Both the position numbers and the translations under genes were made by a program. A stretch of DNA of 59,646 nucleotides from an uncultured Acidobacteriia bacterium (GTDB lineage Bacteria > Acidobacteriota > Terriglobia > Bryobacterales > Bryobacteraceae): NCBI GenBank assembly GCA_903925975.1, contig CAIYHG010000169.1:1-59646 (forward strand). The letters are read 5' to 3'. Numbering within the stretch: the first letter of the stretch is position 1; each line of letters begins with the position of its first letter. Under the pieces are notes generated by a model. That model made no database searches and was not told the DNA's origin. It worked only from the letters and a program-made list of their open reading frames with translations. This document shows, one piece after another, positions 17,096 to 26,078 of the stretch.

Positions 17096-19912
17096 TTACC
17101 TGGCGGGAATCGTTACCTCCGCCTGCAACTTCATGTCCCGCGAAGATGCGCCCACAAACACCGTGCGCGCGCCCGCCGCGGTTTCCCAACGGTTATTCGC
17201 CGCGGACCAATACTGAAGCCGCCGCGGCTCCACGTGCAGCGCGACGCTTTTCGATTGGCCGGCGGGAATGCTTACGCGATCGAACTGCGCCAGCGCCCGC
17301 GTGGCGAATTGCGCGCCGGAGGGCGCACTCTTCGGGACCCCCAGATAGATCTGCGGCACTTCATCTCCGGCCGCCTTGCCCGTGTTCCGAACAGTGAAGC
17401 TCACGTCGAGCCCGCCATCCTTCGCCGGCACGGCCTTAAGGTCGGAATACTGGAAGGTCGTGTAAGAAAGCCCGTGGCCGAACGGAAACACGGGCGTCAG
17501 GTTCTGCTGGTCAAACCAGCGATAGCCCACGAAGATGCCTTCCGAATACGTAGTTCTTCCGTCCACGCCGGCGTTGGTGCGCTCCGGATGTTTGGTTGGG
17601 TCCTGCGCCGGCATCTGGCTCAGGCTCGCCGGCCATGTGATCGGCAGGTGCCCGGCCGGATTCGCCCGGCCGAGTAGGATGTTCGCCGTCGCCGGCCCGC
17701 CTTCGTCGCCGGGCCACCACATCTGCAGCACGGCCTTCACCTGGCCGAGCCATGGCATATCCACAGGTAGGCTGGTATTGAGCACGACGATCGTGTTGGG
17801 GTTGACGGCGGCCACGTCTTGGATCAGCTTATCCTGATTCGCGGGTAGATGGAAAATGTCGGGCCTGTCCCTGCCCCAGGCAAACACAACCGCCTTCCTG
17901 GATGCCTTGGCGGCCGCGATTGCCGCGTCGTAATTGGCCTTCTCCATTTGCGGAGTTACCCACGCGAGCCGCACCTGAGCCGGGAAGCCGAAAAGCTCGC
18001 CGGTGGCGGTGACGGTGATCTGATGCTGGCCGGCCTTGAGGTCCAGCCGGTTCCTGGAATTATTCAGGTGGTCCGCCGTGGGAACCACGTTCGCGGTGAT
18101 GGGGTGCAGTCCCTTGAACCCGGGCGCCTTGTTCATCTGTTCGAGCGCCGAGGCGGGAACCGTGTTGCGGCTGGGCGCGCCAGAACTCACAACGGCCTCG
18201 CCGTCCAGTGTGACAGAGCCGGTGGCCCCGCGCGATTGAAATGCCAGCGTGTACGCCCCGTCGGTGGGCACGTTCAATGTTCCTGTCCAGGTCCACGAAC
18301 TGCCCGCCGGCAGCGCGCGGCTGTTCGAACTGGTGAAGTTCACCTCCGCGTCGGTCTGCGTTTCCTTGGTTTGCGCGTTCGCGCGCAACAACCCGGGCTT
18401 CCCGCCATTTGAGAGGGCGGAAGCCGGAACCGGCACGCCGTCGAAATCGTTGGCCGCCGCGTACTTCACTTTCACGCCAGCGATCTTCTCCAAAGCCGGA
18501 ACCGGACCCACCTGGTGATCGGGAAGGCCCATGGCCCGCTCGCCGGTTTGGCCTACCGACACCAGAACGGCGCCGGTCGGTCCGATGAAGGCCGTCGTCG
18601 CGAGATCGGCCTGGGTGAGAGGCAGCGCGTTGCCTTCGTTCTTAAGAAGCGTAGCCGCATCTTCGGCCGTCTTCTGCAGAACGGGGGCGTTGAAGGCGTT
18701 GTCTTCAGCCGTAACGTCGTGCTTCGGAGCCTTATCGAGCAGCCCGAACTTATCCATCTGGACCAGGATGCGGCCCACGGCCATCGAGATGGTCGCCTCT
18801 TTGACCTGGCCCGACCTCACGGCTTCGAGCATGCCGATGGCAGGGTCGCCACCGCGCCCGCCGCCACCGCCTCCGGCATTGCCGCGTCCGGCTGCCGCCG
18901 CAACTCGCTCTTCGGGCATTCCCACGGCAGCGCCCCTACCCGCCGCCGGCGCCTGAACGCCGCCCGGGTTCGCCGCTGCGGCGCCTCCGGGTCCGGCTGC
19001 CGGGGGCTGCACGCCACCCGGATTAGCCGCGGCAGCGCCTCCACCGCGCCCGGCCTGGGCAGCCACCGCGCCCAGATACGTGCCGCTGGGCATTTCGAGA
19101 TCGAGCCCCTCATTGATGTTGAGCGTGCCGTGCGTGCCGCCCCAGTCCGAGGTATTGAAACCTTTGAACCCGTCTTCGCCGCGCAGAATCTTATTCTGGG
19201 TCTCGCCGCTTCCGCAGGCGTACGGGCCGTTGATCTTGTTATAGGAGCACATCATCGACGAGGCTCCGGCGGCGCTCCCATCGACAAATGGCGCAATGTA
19301 AATTTCCCGCAGCGTCTGCGGGTCGATAATCACATCGTTCGCGCCATCGTAGCCGACGAAGTGCTTCATCTGCGACATGATGCCTTCGCCCTGCGTGCCC
19401 GTGATCTGGGCCGCCGCGATCTGCCCCGCAAGAAGCGGATCTTCGCCGAAGGTATTGTGCCCGCGGCTGAAAGTGAAATCGCGGGCGATGTTGATAAATG
19501 GCTCAAGGACCACGTCCTGCCCCAGCGCTTTCGCGTCGCGGCCGATCACGATGCCGTTCTTCCTGGCGTCCTCACGGCTCCACGTGGCGGCCAGGCCCAT
19601 GGTGGCCGTCATACCCGTGGACCAAACGCTCACCGAGATTCCGGGAGGTCCATCGGTAAATCGGAGAGAAGGGATTCCCAAGCGACTCAGCCCCGGCCAC
19701 GTGCCCGCCTGCCCGAGGCCGCCCGGCGGCGTCTCCGTGCCTCCGTGGATCAGCATGATCTTCTCCTCAAGCGTCATCTGGCTGAGGAGCTTGTCTACCT
19801 TGGCGTTGCCGGTTACCACGGGCACGCCCGAGTTCTGCGCTTGCCCCACTAATAAGGTTGCCGCCACGCCTGCCAAAAGTACGGCGCAGGCCAGCGCTCG
19901 CGTGTTCTTCAT
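17096..19912 (-). CDS. Exported GH3 beta-glycosidase with PA14-like insert and low-complexity linker
   Basis: 938 residues from the ATG at 19912, which follows GGGGAGAGAGCAG. The signal peptide spans about 1-24. The GH3 N-domain begins VDKLLSQMTLEEKIMLIHGG; the nucleophile is in TSDWGGTH near residue 256. A low-complexity Ala/Gly/Pro stretch of about 85 residues then follows, with AAAANPGGVQ occurring twice. The GH3 C-domain is interrupted by a PA14-like beta domain (WTWTGTLNVPTDGAYTLAF) and ends with PFGHGLSYTTFQYS and a fibronectin-III-like domain. Typical substrates are beta-glucosides or xylosides. The esterase gene lies 31 bp upstream in the same operon. Confidence 0.92.
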   Translation of the reverse strand: MKNTRALACAVLLAGVAATLLVGQAQNSGVPVVTGNAKVDKLLSQMTLEEKIMLIHGGTETPPGGLGQAGTWPGLSRLGIPSLRFTDGPPGISVSVWSTGMTATMGLAATWSREDARKNGIVIGRDAKALGQDVVLEPFINIARDFTFSRGHNTFGEDPLLAGQIAAAQITGTQGEGIMSQMKHFVGYDGANDVIIDPQTLREIYIAPFVDGSAAGASSMMCSYNKINGPYACGSGETQNKILRGEDGFKGFNTSDWGGTHGTLNINEGLDLEMPSGTYLGAVAAQAGRGGGAAAANPGGVQPPAAGPGGAAAANPGGVQAPAAGRGAAVGMPEERVAAAAGRGNAGGGGGGRGGDPAIGMLEAVRSGQVKEATISMAVGRILVQMDKFGLLDKAPKHDVTAEDNAFNAPVLQKTAEDAATLLKNEGNALPLTQADLATTAFIGPTGAVLVSVGQTGERAMGLPDHQVGPVPALEKIAGVKVKYAAANDFDGVPVPASALSNGGKPGLLRANAQTKETQTDAEVNFTSSNSRALPAGSSWTWTGTLNVPTDGAYTLAFQSRGATGSVTLDGEAVVSSGAPSRNTVPASALEQMNKAPGFKGLHPITANVVPTADHLNNSRNRLDLKAGQHQITVTATGELFGFPAQVRLAWVTPQMEKANYDAAIAAAKASRKAVVFAWGRDRPDIFHLPANQDKLIQDVAAVNPNTIVVLNTSLPVDMPWLGQVKAVLQMWWPGDEGGPATANILLGRANPAGHLPITWPASLSQMPAQDPTKHPERTNAGVDGRTTYSEGIFVGYRWFDQQNLTPVFPFGHGLSYTTFQYSDLKAVPAKDGGLDVSFTVRNTGKAAGDEVPQIYLGVPKSAPSGAQFATRALAQFDRVSIPAGQSKSVALHVEPRRLQYWSAANNRWETAAGARTVFVGASSRDMKLQAEVTIPAR

Positions 19913-19943
19913 CTGCTCTCTCCCCGAAGTTGCCCCGGTTCCT

Positions 19944-21140
19944 CTACTTCTTTTGAAACAGCAGCGGAACCAGTTCAGCAAGATTCTGGCGCCAAAGCGG
20001 CCAAACATGGCCGATCTCCGGCGTCTCCACACTCTGAAACGTGACGCCTTTCGACTTAAGCCAATTCCCAAAATCGCGATTGACGCCGATCAGACCGTCG
20101 GCGGTTCCACAGGCGATGTAGAGCAACCGGATTCTGCTGTTCGCCCTGGAATCGATACTGGGAAAGTTTCTGGCAATTACCTCTGCATCCAGCGATGGGC
20201 GCGCATTGGCCCCCCGCCCGCCCGCGGCCGCCGGCGCCGATGCCGCTCCGGAGTTCGCTCCGGGCCACATTACGTAAGCGCCGCTGAAGGAGGCGATCCA
20301 GGCAAACTTGTCCAGGTGATTCAGTCCGGCAAATGCCGCTTCCGCGCCACCCATTGAGAGGCCGGCGATTGCGCGGCCGGCCGGATCTCTAATAATGTTG
20401 TAGGCCGCTTCGACCCGCGGCATCACTTCCTCTAATAAGGTGCGCGTATAGTTGGGAATCGTTTCCTCGGCAACCGCCCGCGCCGGTCCGCCCGCATTGC
20501 CATAGCCCAAAGTGTTGACCATGACCATGGGCTGCGCCCGGCCCCCGGCAATGAGGTTGTCCAGGATGACGTTGGCGGCGCCTGTCCCGATCCAACTGGA
20601 AGCATCGTCTCCGAGGCCATGCAATAAATAGAGGACAGGATAAGGCTGCTTCCGCTTCGCGTCATACCCGGGCGGCAGGTACGTCCAGAAGTCACGATCG
20701 TCCCCGGCCACGGCGGAGTGGTACATGTGGCGCGTCACCGCGCCCCGCGCAATCCCTGGCGCCGGTTCCCAAACGACGTTGCCGGGCACGTGAAACTGGC
20801 TCTGGCCGGCGCTCCCGAAAGCTGTCTTGAATTGCGGGTTGGCTGGGTCGTTAAAGGTCGCCCCATCCACACTGAACGAGTATTGATAAATGTCGGGCTG
20901 GAGCGGGCCGGTCGTGGCGGTCCACAACCCTTCCATATCCCTGGCCATCTCTATGCGCTGCCCAAAGGACCCCGTCACCAAGACGCTCCGCGCGTTGGGA
21001 GCCCGCAGCCGGAACGTAACCCTTCCATCCGCCGAGATCTCTGGGGAACGGACCACGCCCGGTCTAATAGGTTGCGCCCAGCAGAGAGGAGCTAGCAAGC
21101 CTGCCACGAGCGCTCCGATCCGACGCGGGCCGAGACTCAT
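19944..21140 (-). CDS. Exported CE1-like esterase with N-terminal carbohydrate-binding-type beta domain
   Basis: 398 residues from the ATG at 21140, chosen because it begins a signal peptide (MSLGPRRIGALVAGLLAPLCWAQ). Residues of about 30-125 form an early-set/CBM48-like beta sandwich (FRLRAPNARSVLVTGSF). An esterase-D/XynZ-like hydrolase follows: YPVLYLLHGLGDDASSW, the nucleophile motif GLSMGGAEA near residue 261, and a final histidine in TPEIGHVWPLWR. Relatives remove acetyl or feruloyl groups from xylan or act on ferric enterobactin; the GH3 and permease neighbours favour the carbohydrate role. The frame extends 93 codons upstream without homology. No clear ribosome site precedes the ATG. 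Confidence 0.87.
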   Translation of the reverse strand: MSLGPRRIGALVAGLLAPLCWAQPIRPGVVRSPEISADGRVTFRLRAPNARSVLVTGSFGQRIEMARDMEGLWTATTGPLQPDIYQYSFSVDGATFNDPANPQFKTAFGSAGQSQFHVPGNVVWEPAPGIARGAVTRHMYHSAVAGDDRDFWTYLPPGYDAKRKQPYPVLYLLHGLGDDASSWIGTGAANVILDNLIAGGRAQPMVMVNTLGYGNAGGPARAVAEETIPNYTRTLLEEVMPRVEAAYNIIRDPAGRAIAGLSMGGAEAAFAGLNHLDKFAWIASFSGAYVMWPGANSGAASAPAAAGGRGANARPSLDAEVIARNFPSIDSRANSRIRLLYIACGTADGLIGVNRDFGNWLKSKGVTFQSVETPEIGHVWPLWRQNLAELVPLLFQKK

Positions 21141-21633
21141 AAGCCCAAGTGTATTCAAGAATACCCGCGCTGTCAGCCAAAACTTTGCACCGATATTTGT
21201 CCGCCAAGCCTTTCTGGCGCGGGGCGCCGGATCGGCTTCACCGGTAACAGGAGCGCCACGTATGAAGGGATTCGGCAAACACGTCGGCACACTGAGTTCC
21301 TGACTAAAACGGTCCACAAACACGGGCATTAAGATGATAGGGAGGCCCGGCCCGAATTGGTTTGCCCTATCCGTCAGACCGAAGCCCTTCATGCCCGGCA
21401 TTACTATTGGCGTGACCAACAGGTCGGAGCGGTGCGACGCTGATGCGGCTGTTCCTGCTCCAGGCGCCGAGGCGGGTTCACAAGCTCGACACCGCGACTA
21501 GTACCGCACCTCAAGAACAGTCGACCTCGGAAGAGGGGAAAAGTGTTGGAATTTAGAACACCTCGGTCGGAAATCCCAGCACCGCACACAACTCATTGAA
21601 AACACGCTGCATCATGGCAATTCTCTACGCACT
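21141..21633. other. Intergenic region without recognisable genes
   Basis: About 500 bp lie between the divergent esterase and GcvH-like genes before the regulatory elements listed next. Both strands lack credible coding frames: the frames present have no homology I recognise and no ribosome sites. The composition drops in GC toward 21.5-21.7 kb, as expected for promoter DNA. Confidence 0.6.
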
Positions 21634-21654
21634 GCCGTGGTGTTTCACCACGGC
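21634..21654. promoter_or_regulatory. Perfect palindrome: candidate upstream activator site
   Basis: Arms GCCGTGGTG and CACCACGGC surround TTT, a perfect 9-bp inverted repeat. Its centre is about 113 bp upstream of the start site predicted from the sigma54 promoter at 21732-21746, the usual distance for an NtrC-family enhancer site. It could instead be a short intergenic hairpin repeat. No T tract follows, so it is not an obvious terminator. Confidence 0.45.
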
Positions 21655-21731
21655 CATCCAGAGGCCGAAAAATGGCACCCCGCTATCTGCATGGAACTAC
21701 AACAGATAAAAAGGTAAAAAACAGCGCTTTT

Positions 21732-21746
21732 TGGCACTCCACGTGC
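21732..21746 (+). promoter_or_regulatory. Sigma54 (-24/-12) promoter of the GcvH-like/FeS/NrfD operon
   Basis: TGGCAC (21732-21737), five bases, then GTGC (21743-21746). The GG and GC pairs are 12 bases apart by first base, the exact spacing of the consensus TGGCAC-N5-TTGC, with one mismatch in the -12 element. Transcription would start near 21757, 22 bases before the ATG at 21779. The operon encodes a sigma54-dependent activator, which supports the call. Confidence 0.68.
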
Positions 21747-21778
21747 CCTTAGAGGAGATCGAAAGGCGGTACAAGACA

Positions 21779-22447
21779 ATGACAGTTCTACTAGTTCTCG
21801 CAACTTTCCTGACGTTCGTGGTCCTGGACTACATCCTGAATCGGCGCAAGGTGATGGCAACAGTGCCGGTCGAGCGGCCCGCAGTCGCCGCAAAATTGAG
21901 CGGAGATTATGTTGAAGGCTTCCATGCTCCCGCCCACCTCTCTTATCACTCCGGCCATAGCTGGCTGGTCAGGGAACGGCGCAACGTAGTGCGGTTCGGC
22001 GCGGATGAATTTGCCGCGGCTCTGGTTGGAAAGATCGAAAAGATAGAACTCCCCCGCCCCGGCCAATGGATACGGCAGGGACAGAAGGTCCTGGCATTCT
22101 ACCGGAACGGCGAAAAGGCCGAAATGGTTTCCCCGACCGAAGGCGAAGTGATGGAAATCAACGCCGAGGTTCTCAACAACCCCGCGCTGCTCCGGCAGGA
22201 CCCCTACGGCAAGGGCTGGTTGGTCTCCGTCCACGTTCCCGATGAAGAGAACACCGGACGCAACATGGTTCCTAAAGGCTTGATTCAAGAGTGGATGCGC
22301 GATGCGGCCCAACGCCTGTACGCACAGCAGCCCTCCCTGGCGGGCGCGGTAGCAGCCGATGGCGGACGTCCTGCGGAAGATCTGCTCAGCGGGCTCCCCG
22401 GAGCCGACTGGAAGGAAGTAACCGGCGAGTTCTTCCTCACAAAGTAG
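21779..22447 (+). CDS. Membrane-anchored GcvH-like (lipoyl-type fold) protein
   Basis: 222 residues from the ATG at 21779; an in-frame TTG at 21731 lies inside the promoter and is rejected. An N-terminal membrane helix (about 2-18) is followed by NRRK, so the soluble domain should face the cytoplasm. Residues of about 50-165 resemble the glycine-cleavage H protein: KIEKIELPRPGQWIRQGQKV, VSPTEGEVMEINAEVL, and DPYGKGWLVSVHVPD. At the position of the lipoylated lysine seven residues before the conserved Ser-Pro there is Gly; the nearest Lys is two residues later. It may thus be unlipoylated. No glycine-cleavage genes are nearby. As first gene of a redox operon it may be a structural or electron-transfer accessory subunit. 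Confidence 0.8.
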   Translation: MTVLLVLATFLTFVVLDYILNRRKVMATVPVERPAVAAKLSGDYVEGFHAPAHLSYHSGHSWLVRERRNVVRFGADEFAAALVGKIEKIELPRPGQWIRQGQKVLAFYRNGEKAEMVSPTEGEVMEINAEVLNNPALLRQDPYGKGWLVSVHVPDEENTGRNMVPKGLIQEWMRDAAQRLYAQQPSLAGAVAADGGRPAEDLLSGLPGADWKEVTGEFFLTK

Positions 22448-22516
22448 GCGCGCTGTAAGAATTTGCTACACATTCGACTCTGAAATTTGCTAAAAAGGGA
22501 GTTGAAGGTCCAGTAT

Positions 22517-23263
22517 ATGTCTAAAGCAATCCTGTACGACAGCACTCTTTGCATCGGCTGCAAGTCCTGTGAGGGCGCTTGCGCCGAGCGCTGGGGACTG
22601 CCGTACAACGACAAGATCGCGGCAGAGGAGAACATCTCCGCGCATAAGCTTACGACTGTAGAAACTCATGGGGATCGGTTCAGCCGAAGGCTTTGCATGA
22701 ATTGCCAGCAGCCTGCCTGCGTTTCTGTGTGCCCTGTGGGCGCGTTGCAGAAGACTTCGCTGGGGCCCGTAACGTACGACCAGGAAAAATGTATGGGCTG
22801 CCGCTACTGTATGCAGGCTTGCCCGTTCCAGGTTCCGAGTTACGAATGGGAAGCGCGCCTGCCCCGGATGCGCAAATGCAACATGTGCTACGAGCGTCAG
22901 GTGGAGGGCAAGGTTACCGCGTGTTCGGAAGCCTGCCCCGTAGGAGCCACCAAGACCGGTAATCGCGATGAACTGATCGCCGAGGCTCAGCAGCGCATCA
23001 ACGACAATCCCAGTCAGTACAATCCGAAGATTTACGGAATCAAGGAAGTCGGCGGCACGTCGGTTCTGTTCCTTTCCGCCGTTCCCTTCGCGCAGATCGG
23101 CTTGCGCACCAATGTCCCGCTGGAGCCGTTGCCGGATACAACCTGGCGAGTGCTCGAACTGCTGCCGGACGTGGTATCGACCGGCGCGGTCCTCTTGGGC
23201 GGCATCTGGTGGGTCAGCAACCGCAGGAGCGAGGTGGAGAAAGCGGAGGGCAAGCGTAAATGA
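22517..23263 (+). CDS. Four-cluster ferredoxin subunit with C-terminal anchor (HybA/DmsB-like)
   Basis: 248 residues from ATG 22517 with GAAGG upstream. Sixteen cysteines lie in four ferredoxin motifs: CIGCKSCEGAC, CMNCQQPACVSVCP, CMGCRYCMQACP and CNMCYERQ, the last completed by ACSEACP. This is the standard layout of electron-transfer subunits of the HybA/DmsB/NrfC group. Unlike HybA it has no Tat signal, so the clusters probably face the cytoplasm, held by a membrane helix near residues 218-236 (VVSTGAVLLGGIWWVSNRR). It overlaps the NrfD-type gene by four bases (ATGA). Together they should pass electrons between a soluble donor and the quinone pool. Confidence 0.93.
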   Translation: MSKAILYDSTLCIGCKSCEGACAERWGLPYNDKIAAEENISAHKLTTVETHGDRFSRRLCMNCQQPACVSVCPVGALQKTSLGPVTYDQEKCMGCRYCMQACPFQVPSYEWEARLPRMRKCNMCYERQVEGKVTACSEACPVGATKTGNRDELIAEAQQRINDNPSQYNPKIYGIKEVGGTSVLFLSAVPFAQIGLRTNVPLEPLPDTTWRVLELLPDVVSTGAVLLGGIWWVSNRRSEVEKAEGKRK

Positions 23264-24429
23264 CGCTCAGGATGCCGAAACTCACTGTCTGGCGCGTAAT
23301 CTTCGCGGCCATCATGCTCGCCGGCTTGTACGCCACGTACCTTCGCGTCTTTTACGGCTTGGGCGGATCGACGAACCTTAGCGACAAGTTCCCTTGGGGC
23401 CTCTGGATCGGCTTCGACGTAATGTGCGGCGTGGCTCTGGCCGCCGGCGGCTTCACGCTGGTGGCGATCGTCCACATCTTCAATATCCGGACGTACCATC
23501 CTGTGCTCCGGCCGGCCATCCTCACGGCTTTTCTGGGATACCAACTGGTAGTGGTCGGGCTGCTGTTCGACCTGGGGCGTCCCGACCGGTTGTGGCACCC
23601 GCTGGTGATGTGGAACCCGCACTCGGTGATGTTCGAAGTGGCCTGGTGCGTCACGCTCTACAGCATCGTGCTCTTCCTGGAATTTCTGCCGATGGTCTTC
23701 GAAAGATTCGGCTTCCACAGGCCGCTGGCTTGGATCCATAAGATTTCCGTACCGCTGATGATTCTGGGCGTACTGCTTTCCACGCTGCACCAGAGTTCGC
23801 TCGGCACATTGTTCTTGATCGTTCCGGAAAAAGAATACCCGCTCTGGTACACGCCGCTTCTGCCGCTGCTCTTCTACGTTTCCGCCATCGCCGTGGGTTT
23901 GGCCATGACCATCTTCGAATCGTGGCATAGCAGCCGCGCTTTCGGGCGGGCGCTTGAGTTGCCGCTCCTGGCGAGCCTCGGCCGCGTGCTGGCCGTGGTG
24001 ATGTCGGTCTATCTCTGGATTCGCTTCCTCGACATGGCCCACCGCGGCGTATTCGGCCTCTTGAAAATTCCACGCATCGAGACGTGGCTGTTCTTCCTCG
24101 AAATCGGCCTGATGGTGGTGCCGACGATCCTGCTCTACCGGGCGAAGGTGCGGATGCGGCCGGGCGCTCTGTACTCCTGCGCCGTTATGGTGGTGTTCAG
24201 CTTCATCGCCAACCGTTTGAATGTGGGAATCACCGGCCTCGAAGCCGGGTCGGGCGTTCACTATATCCCAAAGTGGAGCGAAGCGGCCGTTACGCTGGCC
24301 ATCGTGGCCGCGGGCTTCGCCATCTTCCGGGTGTTCGCCCACTACTTCCCCGTTTTCGAAGCGCACTCGCATGAGAGCTCTCACGAGACGGCGGATTCAA
24401 AGGAGGAAGACCCAGTCGCCGTCGGATGA
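23260..24429 (+). CDS. NrfD/HybB-type integral membrane quinone subunit
   Basis: 389 residues, about ten membrane helices, no cofactor ligands. The N-terminal region (WGLWIGFDVMCGVALAAGGFTL) and HPLVMWNPHSVMFEVAWCVTLYSIVL are typical of the HybB branch of NrfD/PsrC proteins; SSLGTLFLIVPEKEYPLWYTPLLP is also conserved there. It should exchange electrons with quinones for the preceding ferredoxin subunit. No catalytic subunit such as a molybdoenzyme or hydrogenase is encoded nearby, so the electron donor or acceptor is unknown. It overlaps both neighbours by four bases. Confidence 0.92.
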   Translation: MTLRMPKLTVWRVIFAAIMLAGLYATYLRVFYGLGGSTNLSDKFPWGLWIGFDVMCGVALAAGGFTLVAIVHIFNIRTYHPVLRPAILTAFLGYQLVVVGLLFDLGRPDRLWHPLVMWNPHSVMFEVAWCVTLYSIVLFLEFLPMVFERFGFHRPLAWIHKISVPLMILGVLLSTLHQSSLGTLFLIVPEKEYPLWYTPLLPLLFYVSAIAVGLAMTIFESWHSSRAFGRALELPLLASLGRVLAVVMSVYLWIRFLDMAHRGVFGLLKIPRIETWLFFLEIGLMVVPTILLYRAKVRMRPGALYSCAVMVVFSFIANRLNVGITGLEAGSGVHYIPKWSEAAVTLAIVAAGFAIFRVFAHYFPVFEAHSHESSHETADSKEEDPVAVG

Positions 24430-26066
24430 TTTCCCCCTCGAAATTCAGGCTGGGTTTGGCCGCCAAGCTCGCGATCTGCGTGGTCGCAAGCACAGCGGCC
24501 TTTTTCGCATTGTTCGGGTACATCACGGTGCGCATACAGCGCGATTATGCCTGGAACGAGATGGTCCAGGCAGGCGACCGCGTTACCGACGTGATTCTGC
24601 GCAGCGCGCGTTTCCAGATGATGCGGAACGACCGCGACAGCCTGTACCACCTGATTCAGGACCTCGGCGCCGAGCCCAACATGCGCCGCATCCGCATCTT
24701 CAATAAAGACGGGCGTATCACGCTTTCCACCGACGAGCGCGAACTGGGTAAGGTGGTGGACAAGAACGCCGAGCAGTGCGTGCTGTGCCATTCGGGCTCG
24801 CAACCCCTGGAAGACATTGAGCGGAGCCGGAGGGCTCGCGAGTTCACCGAAAACGGGGTGCACACGCTGGGCGTGATGCGCCCCATCTACAATTCGCCGG
24901 ATTGCTCTAGCGCTTCCTGCCATGTGCATCAGGCGAGTCAGCGCGTGCTGGGCGTAATCGACGCGCACGTCTCGCTTTCGGCGGTGGACCGGCAGATACA
25001 GGAGCAGCAGCGGACCCTCACCTGGTTTCTCCTCGGCGCCCTGGCCTTCGGATGCGTGATCGCGGTATTGTTCATCTGGTTTGTAATCTACCGGCCCGTG
25101 AAAGCCCTGATCGACGGCACCCACCGCGTGGCCGGCGGCGATCTGGATTACCGGCTCCCGGTAACGTCCGAAGACGAACTCGGCGATCTGGCCGCTTCAT
25201 TCAATCGCATGACCGGAGAGGTGGCCGGCGTACAGTCCAAGATCGAAGAGCAAGTGCGCCGCAAGACGGCCGAACTTGAGCGGGTACACAAGACGCTGCT
25301 CGCCTCGGAAAAGCTCGCCTCCATCGGCAAGCTCGCCGCTACGGTAGCGCACGAGATCAACAACCCCCTGTTCGGCATTCTGACCTATGCCCGGCTGCTC
25401 CTCCGCGGAATCATGAAGCTCGATATTCCGGAGCGCGACGAATTCGCCGAGCAACTGCGCACCATCGAGCGCGAGAGCAAGCGCTGCGGCGATCTCGTCA
25501 AGAACCTGCTCACCTTTTCGCGGCAGGCGCCAAGCCGCCGCGAGCCCGCCGATCTGAATACCATCGTGGGCCGCGCCACGCTGCTCATCAAGCACAAGCT
25601 CGATATGCAGAGCATCGGCTTTACGGAAAACCTTTCGCCCACGCTGCCGTCCGTCTATTGCGACGCCAACCAGATTCAGCAGATAGTTCTGGTTCTGATG
25701 GTGAACGCCTCCGAGGCCATGCCCAAGGGCGGCGAACTAGGCGTCTCCACGGAGTTCGACCCCGCCGCGGGGCAGTGCCTCGTGCGCGTTAAGGATACGG
25801 GCTGCGGCATTCCGGACGATGTTCTGCCGCACATTTTCGATCCGTTCTTCACAACGAAGGAAGACCCGAACCGCACCGGCCTGGGCTTGGCCGTGGCGCA
25901 CAGCATTATTGAGCAGCACGGCGGCGAGATTACCGTAAACTCAACGCCCGGCAAAGGGACCGAGTTCATCGTGGCGCTGCCGGCGGCCGCGGGTCAACCC
26001 GCGTTGGCGAAGGAACGCGCGGAGGCCGGCGGGGCGACGCCAGCCTCTGCCGGTGACAGGCATTAA
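24426..26066 (+). CDS. Sensor histidine kinase with c-type haem motifs in the sensor domain
   Basis: 546 residues: membrane helix (about 13-33), periplasmic sensor (35-193), second helix (195-219), HAMP (about 219-272), a short coiled coil, HisKA with His309 in VAHEINNPLFGIL, and an HATPase with N and G boxes (MVNASEAM, DTGCGIP, GLGLAVAHSII). The sensor contains CVLCH (118-122), a canonical c-haem site, and Cys160/Cys165-His166, a CX4CH site. The segment between them (LGVMRPIYNSPDC) is conserved in similar sensors. It probably senses redox state, oxygen or NO through covalent haem. Its start overlaps the NrfD gene, and its partner regulator follows 12 bp on. Confidence 0.93.
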   Translation: MISPSKFRLGLAAKLAICVVASTAAFFALFGYITVRIQRDYAWNEMVQAGDRVTDVILRSARFQMMRNDRDSLYHLIQDLGAEPNMRRIRIFNKDGRITLSTDERELGKVVDKNAEQCVLCHSGSQPLEDIERSRRAREFTENGVHTLGVMRPIYNSPDCSSASCHVHQASQRVLGVIDAHVSLSAVDRQIQEQQRTLTWFLLGALAFGCVIAVLFIWFVIYRPVKALIDGTHRVAGGDLDYRLPVTSEDELGDLAASFNRMTGEVAGVQSKIEEQVRRKTAELERVHKTLLASEKLASIGKLAATVAHEINNPLFGILTYARLLLRGIMKLDIPERDEFAEQLRTIERESKRCGDLVKNLLTFSRQAPSRREPADLNTIVGRATLLIKHKLDMQSIGFTENLSPTLPSVYCDANQIQQIVLVLMVNASEAMPKGGELGVSTEFDPAAGQCLVRVKDTGCGIPDDVLPHIFDPFFTTKEDPNRTGLGLAVAHSIIEQHGGEITVNSTPGKGTEFIVALPAAAGQPALAKERAEAGGATPASAGDRH

Positions 26067-26078
26067 CTGGGAGGAACT

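Noticed and set aside
18515..19852. 445-codon plus-strand frame inside the GH3 gene
   Set aside because: Antisense shadow of a well-supported GH3 enzyme with intact catalytic motif.
21634..21654. Intrinsic terminator for the esterase or a neighbouring transcript
   Set aside because: A perfect hairpin but no T tract on either side, and both flanking genes are transcribed away from it.
23032..24384. 450-codon open frame on the minus strand
   Set aside because: It is antisense to the ferredoxin/NrfD genes; its translation is rich in His/Glu/Arg/Asp with no homology, as expected from GC-rich codon bias.
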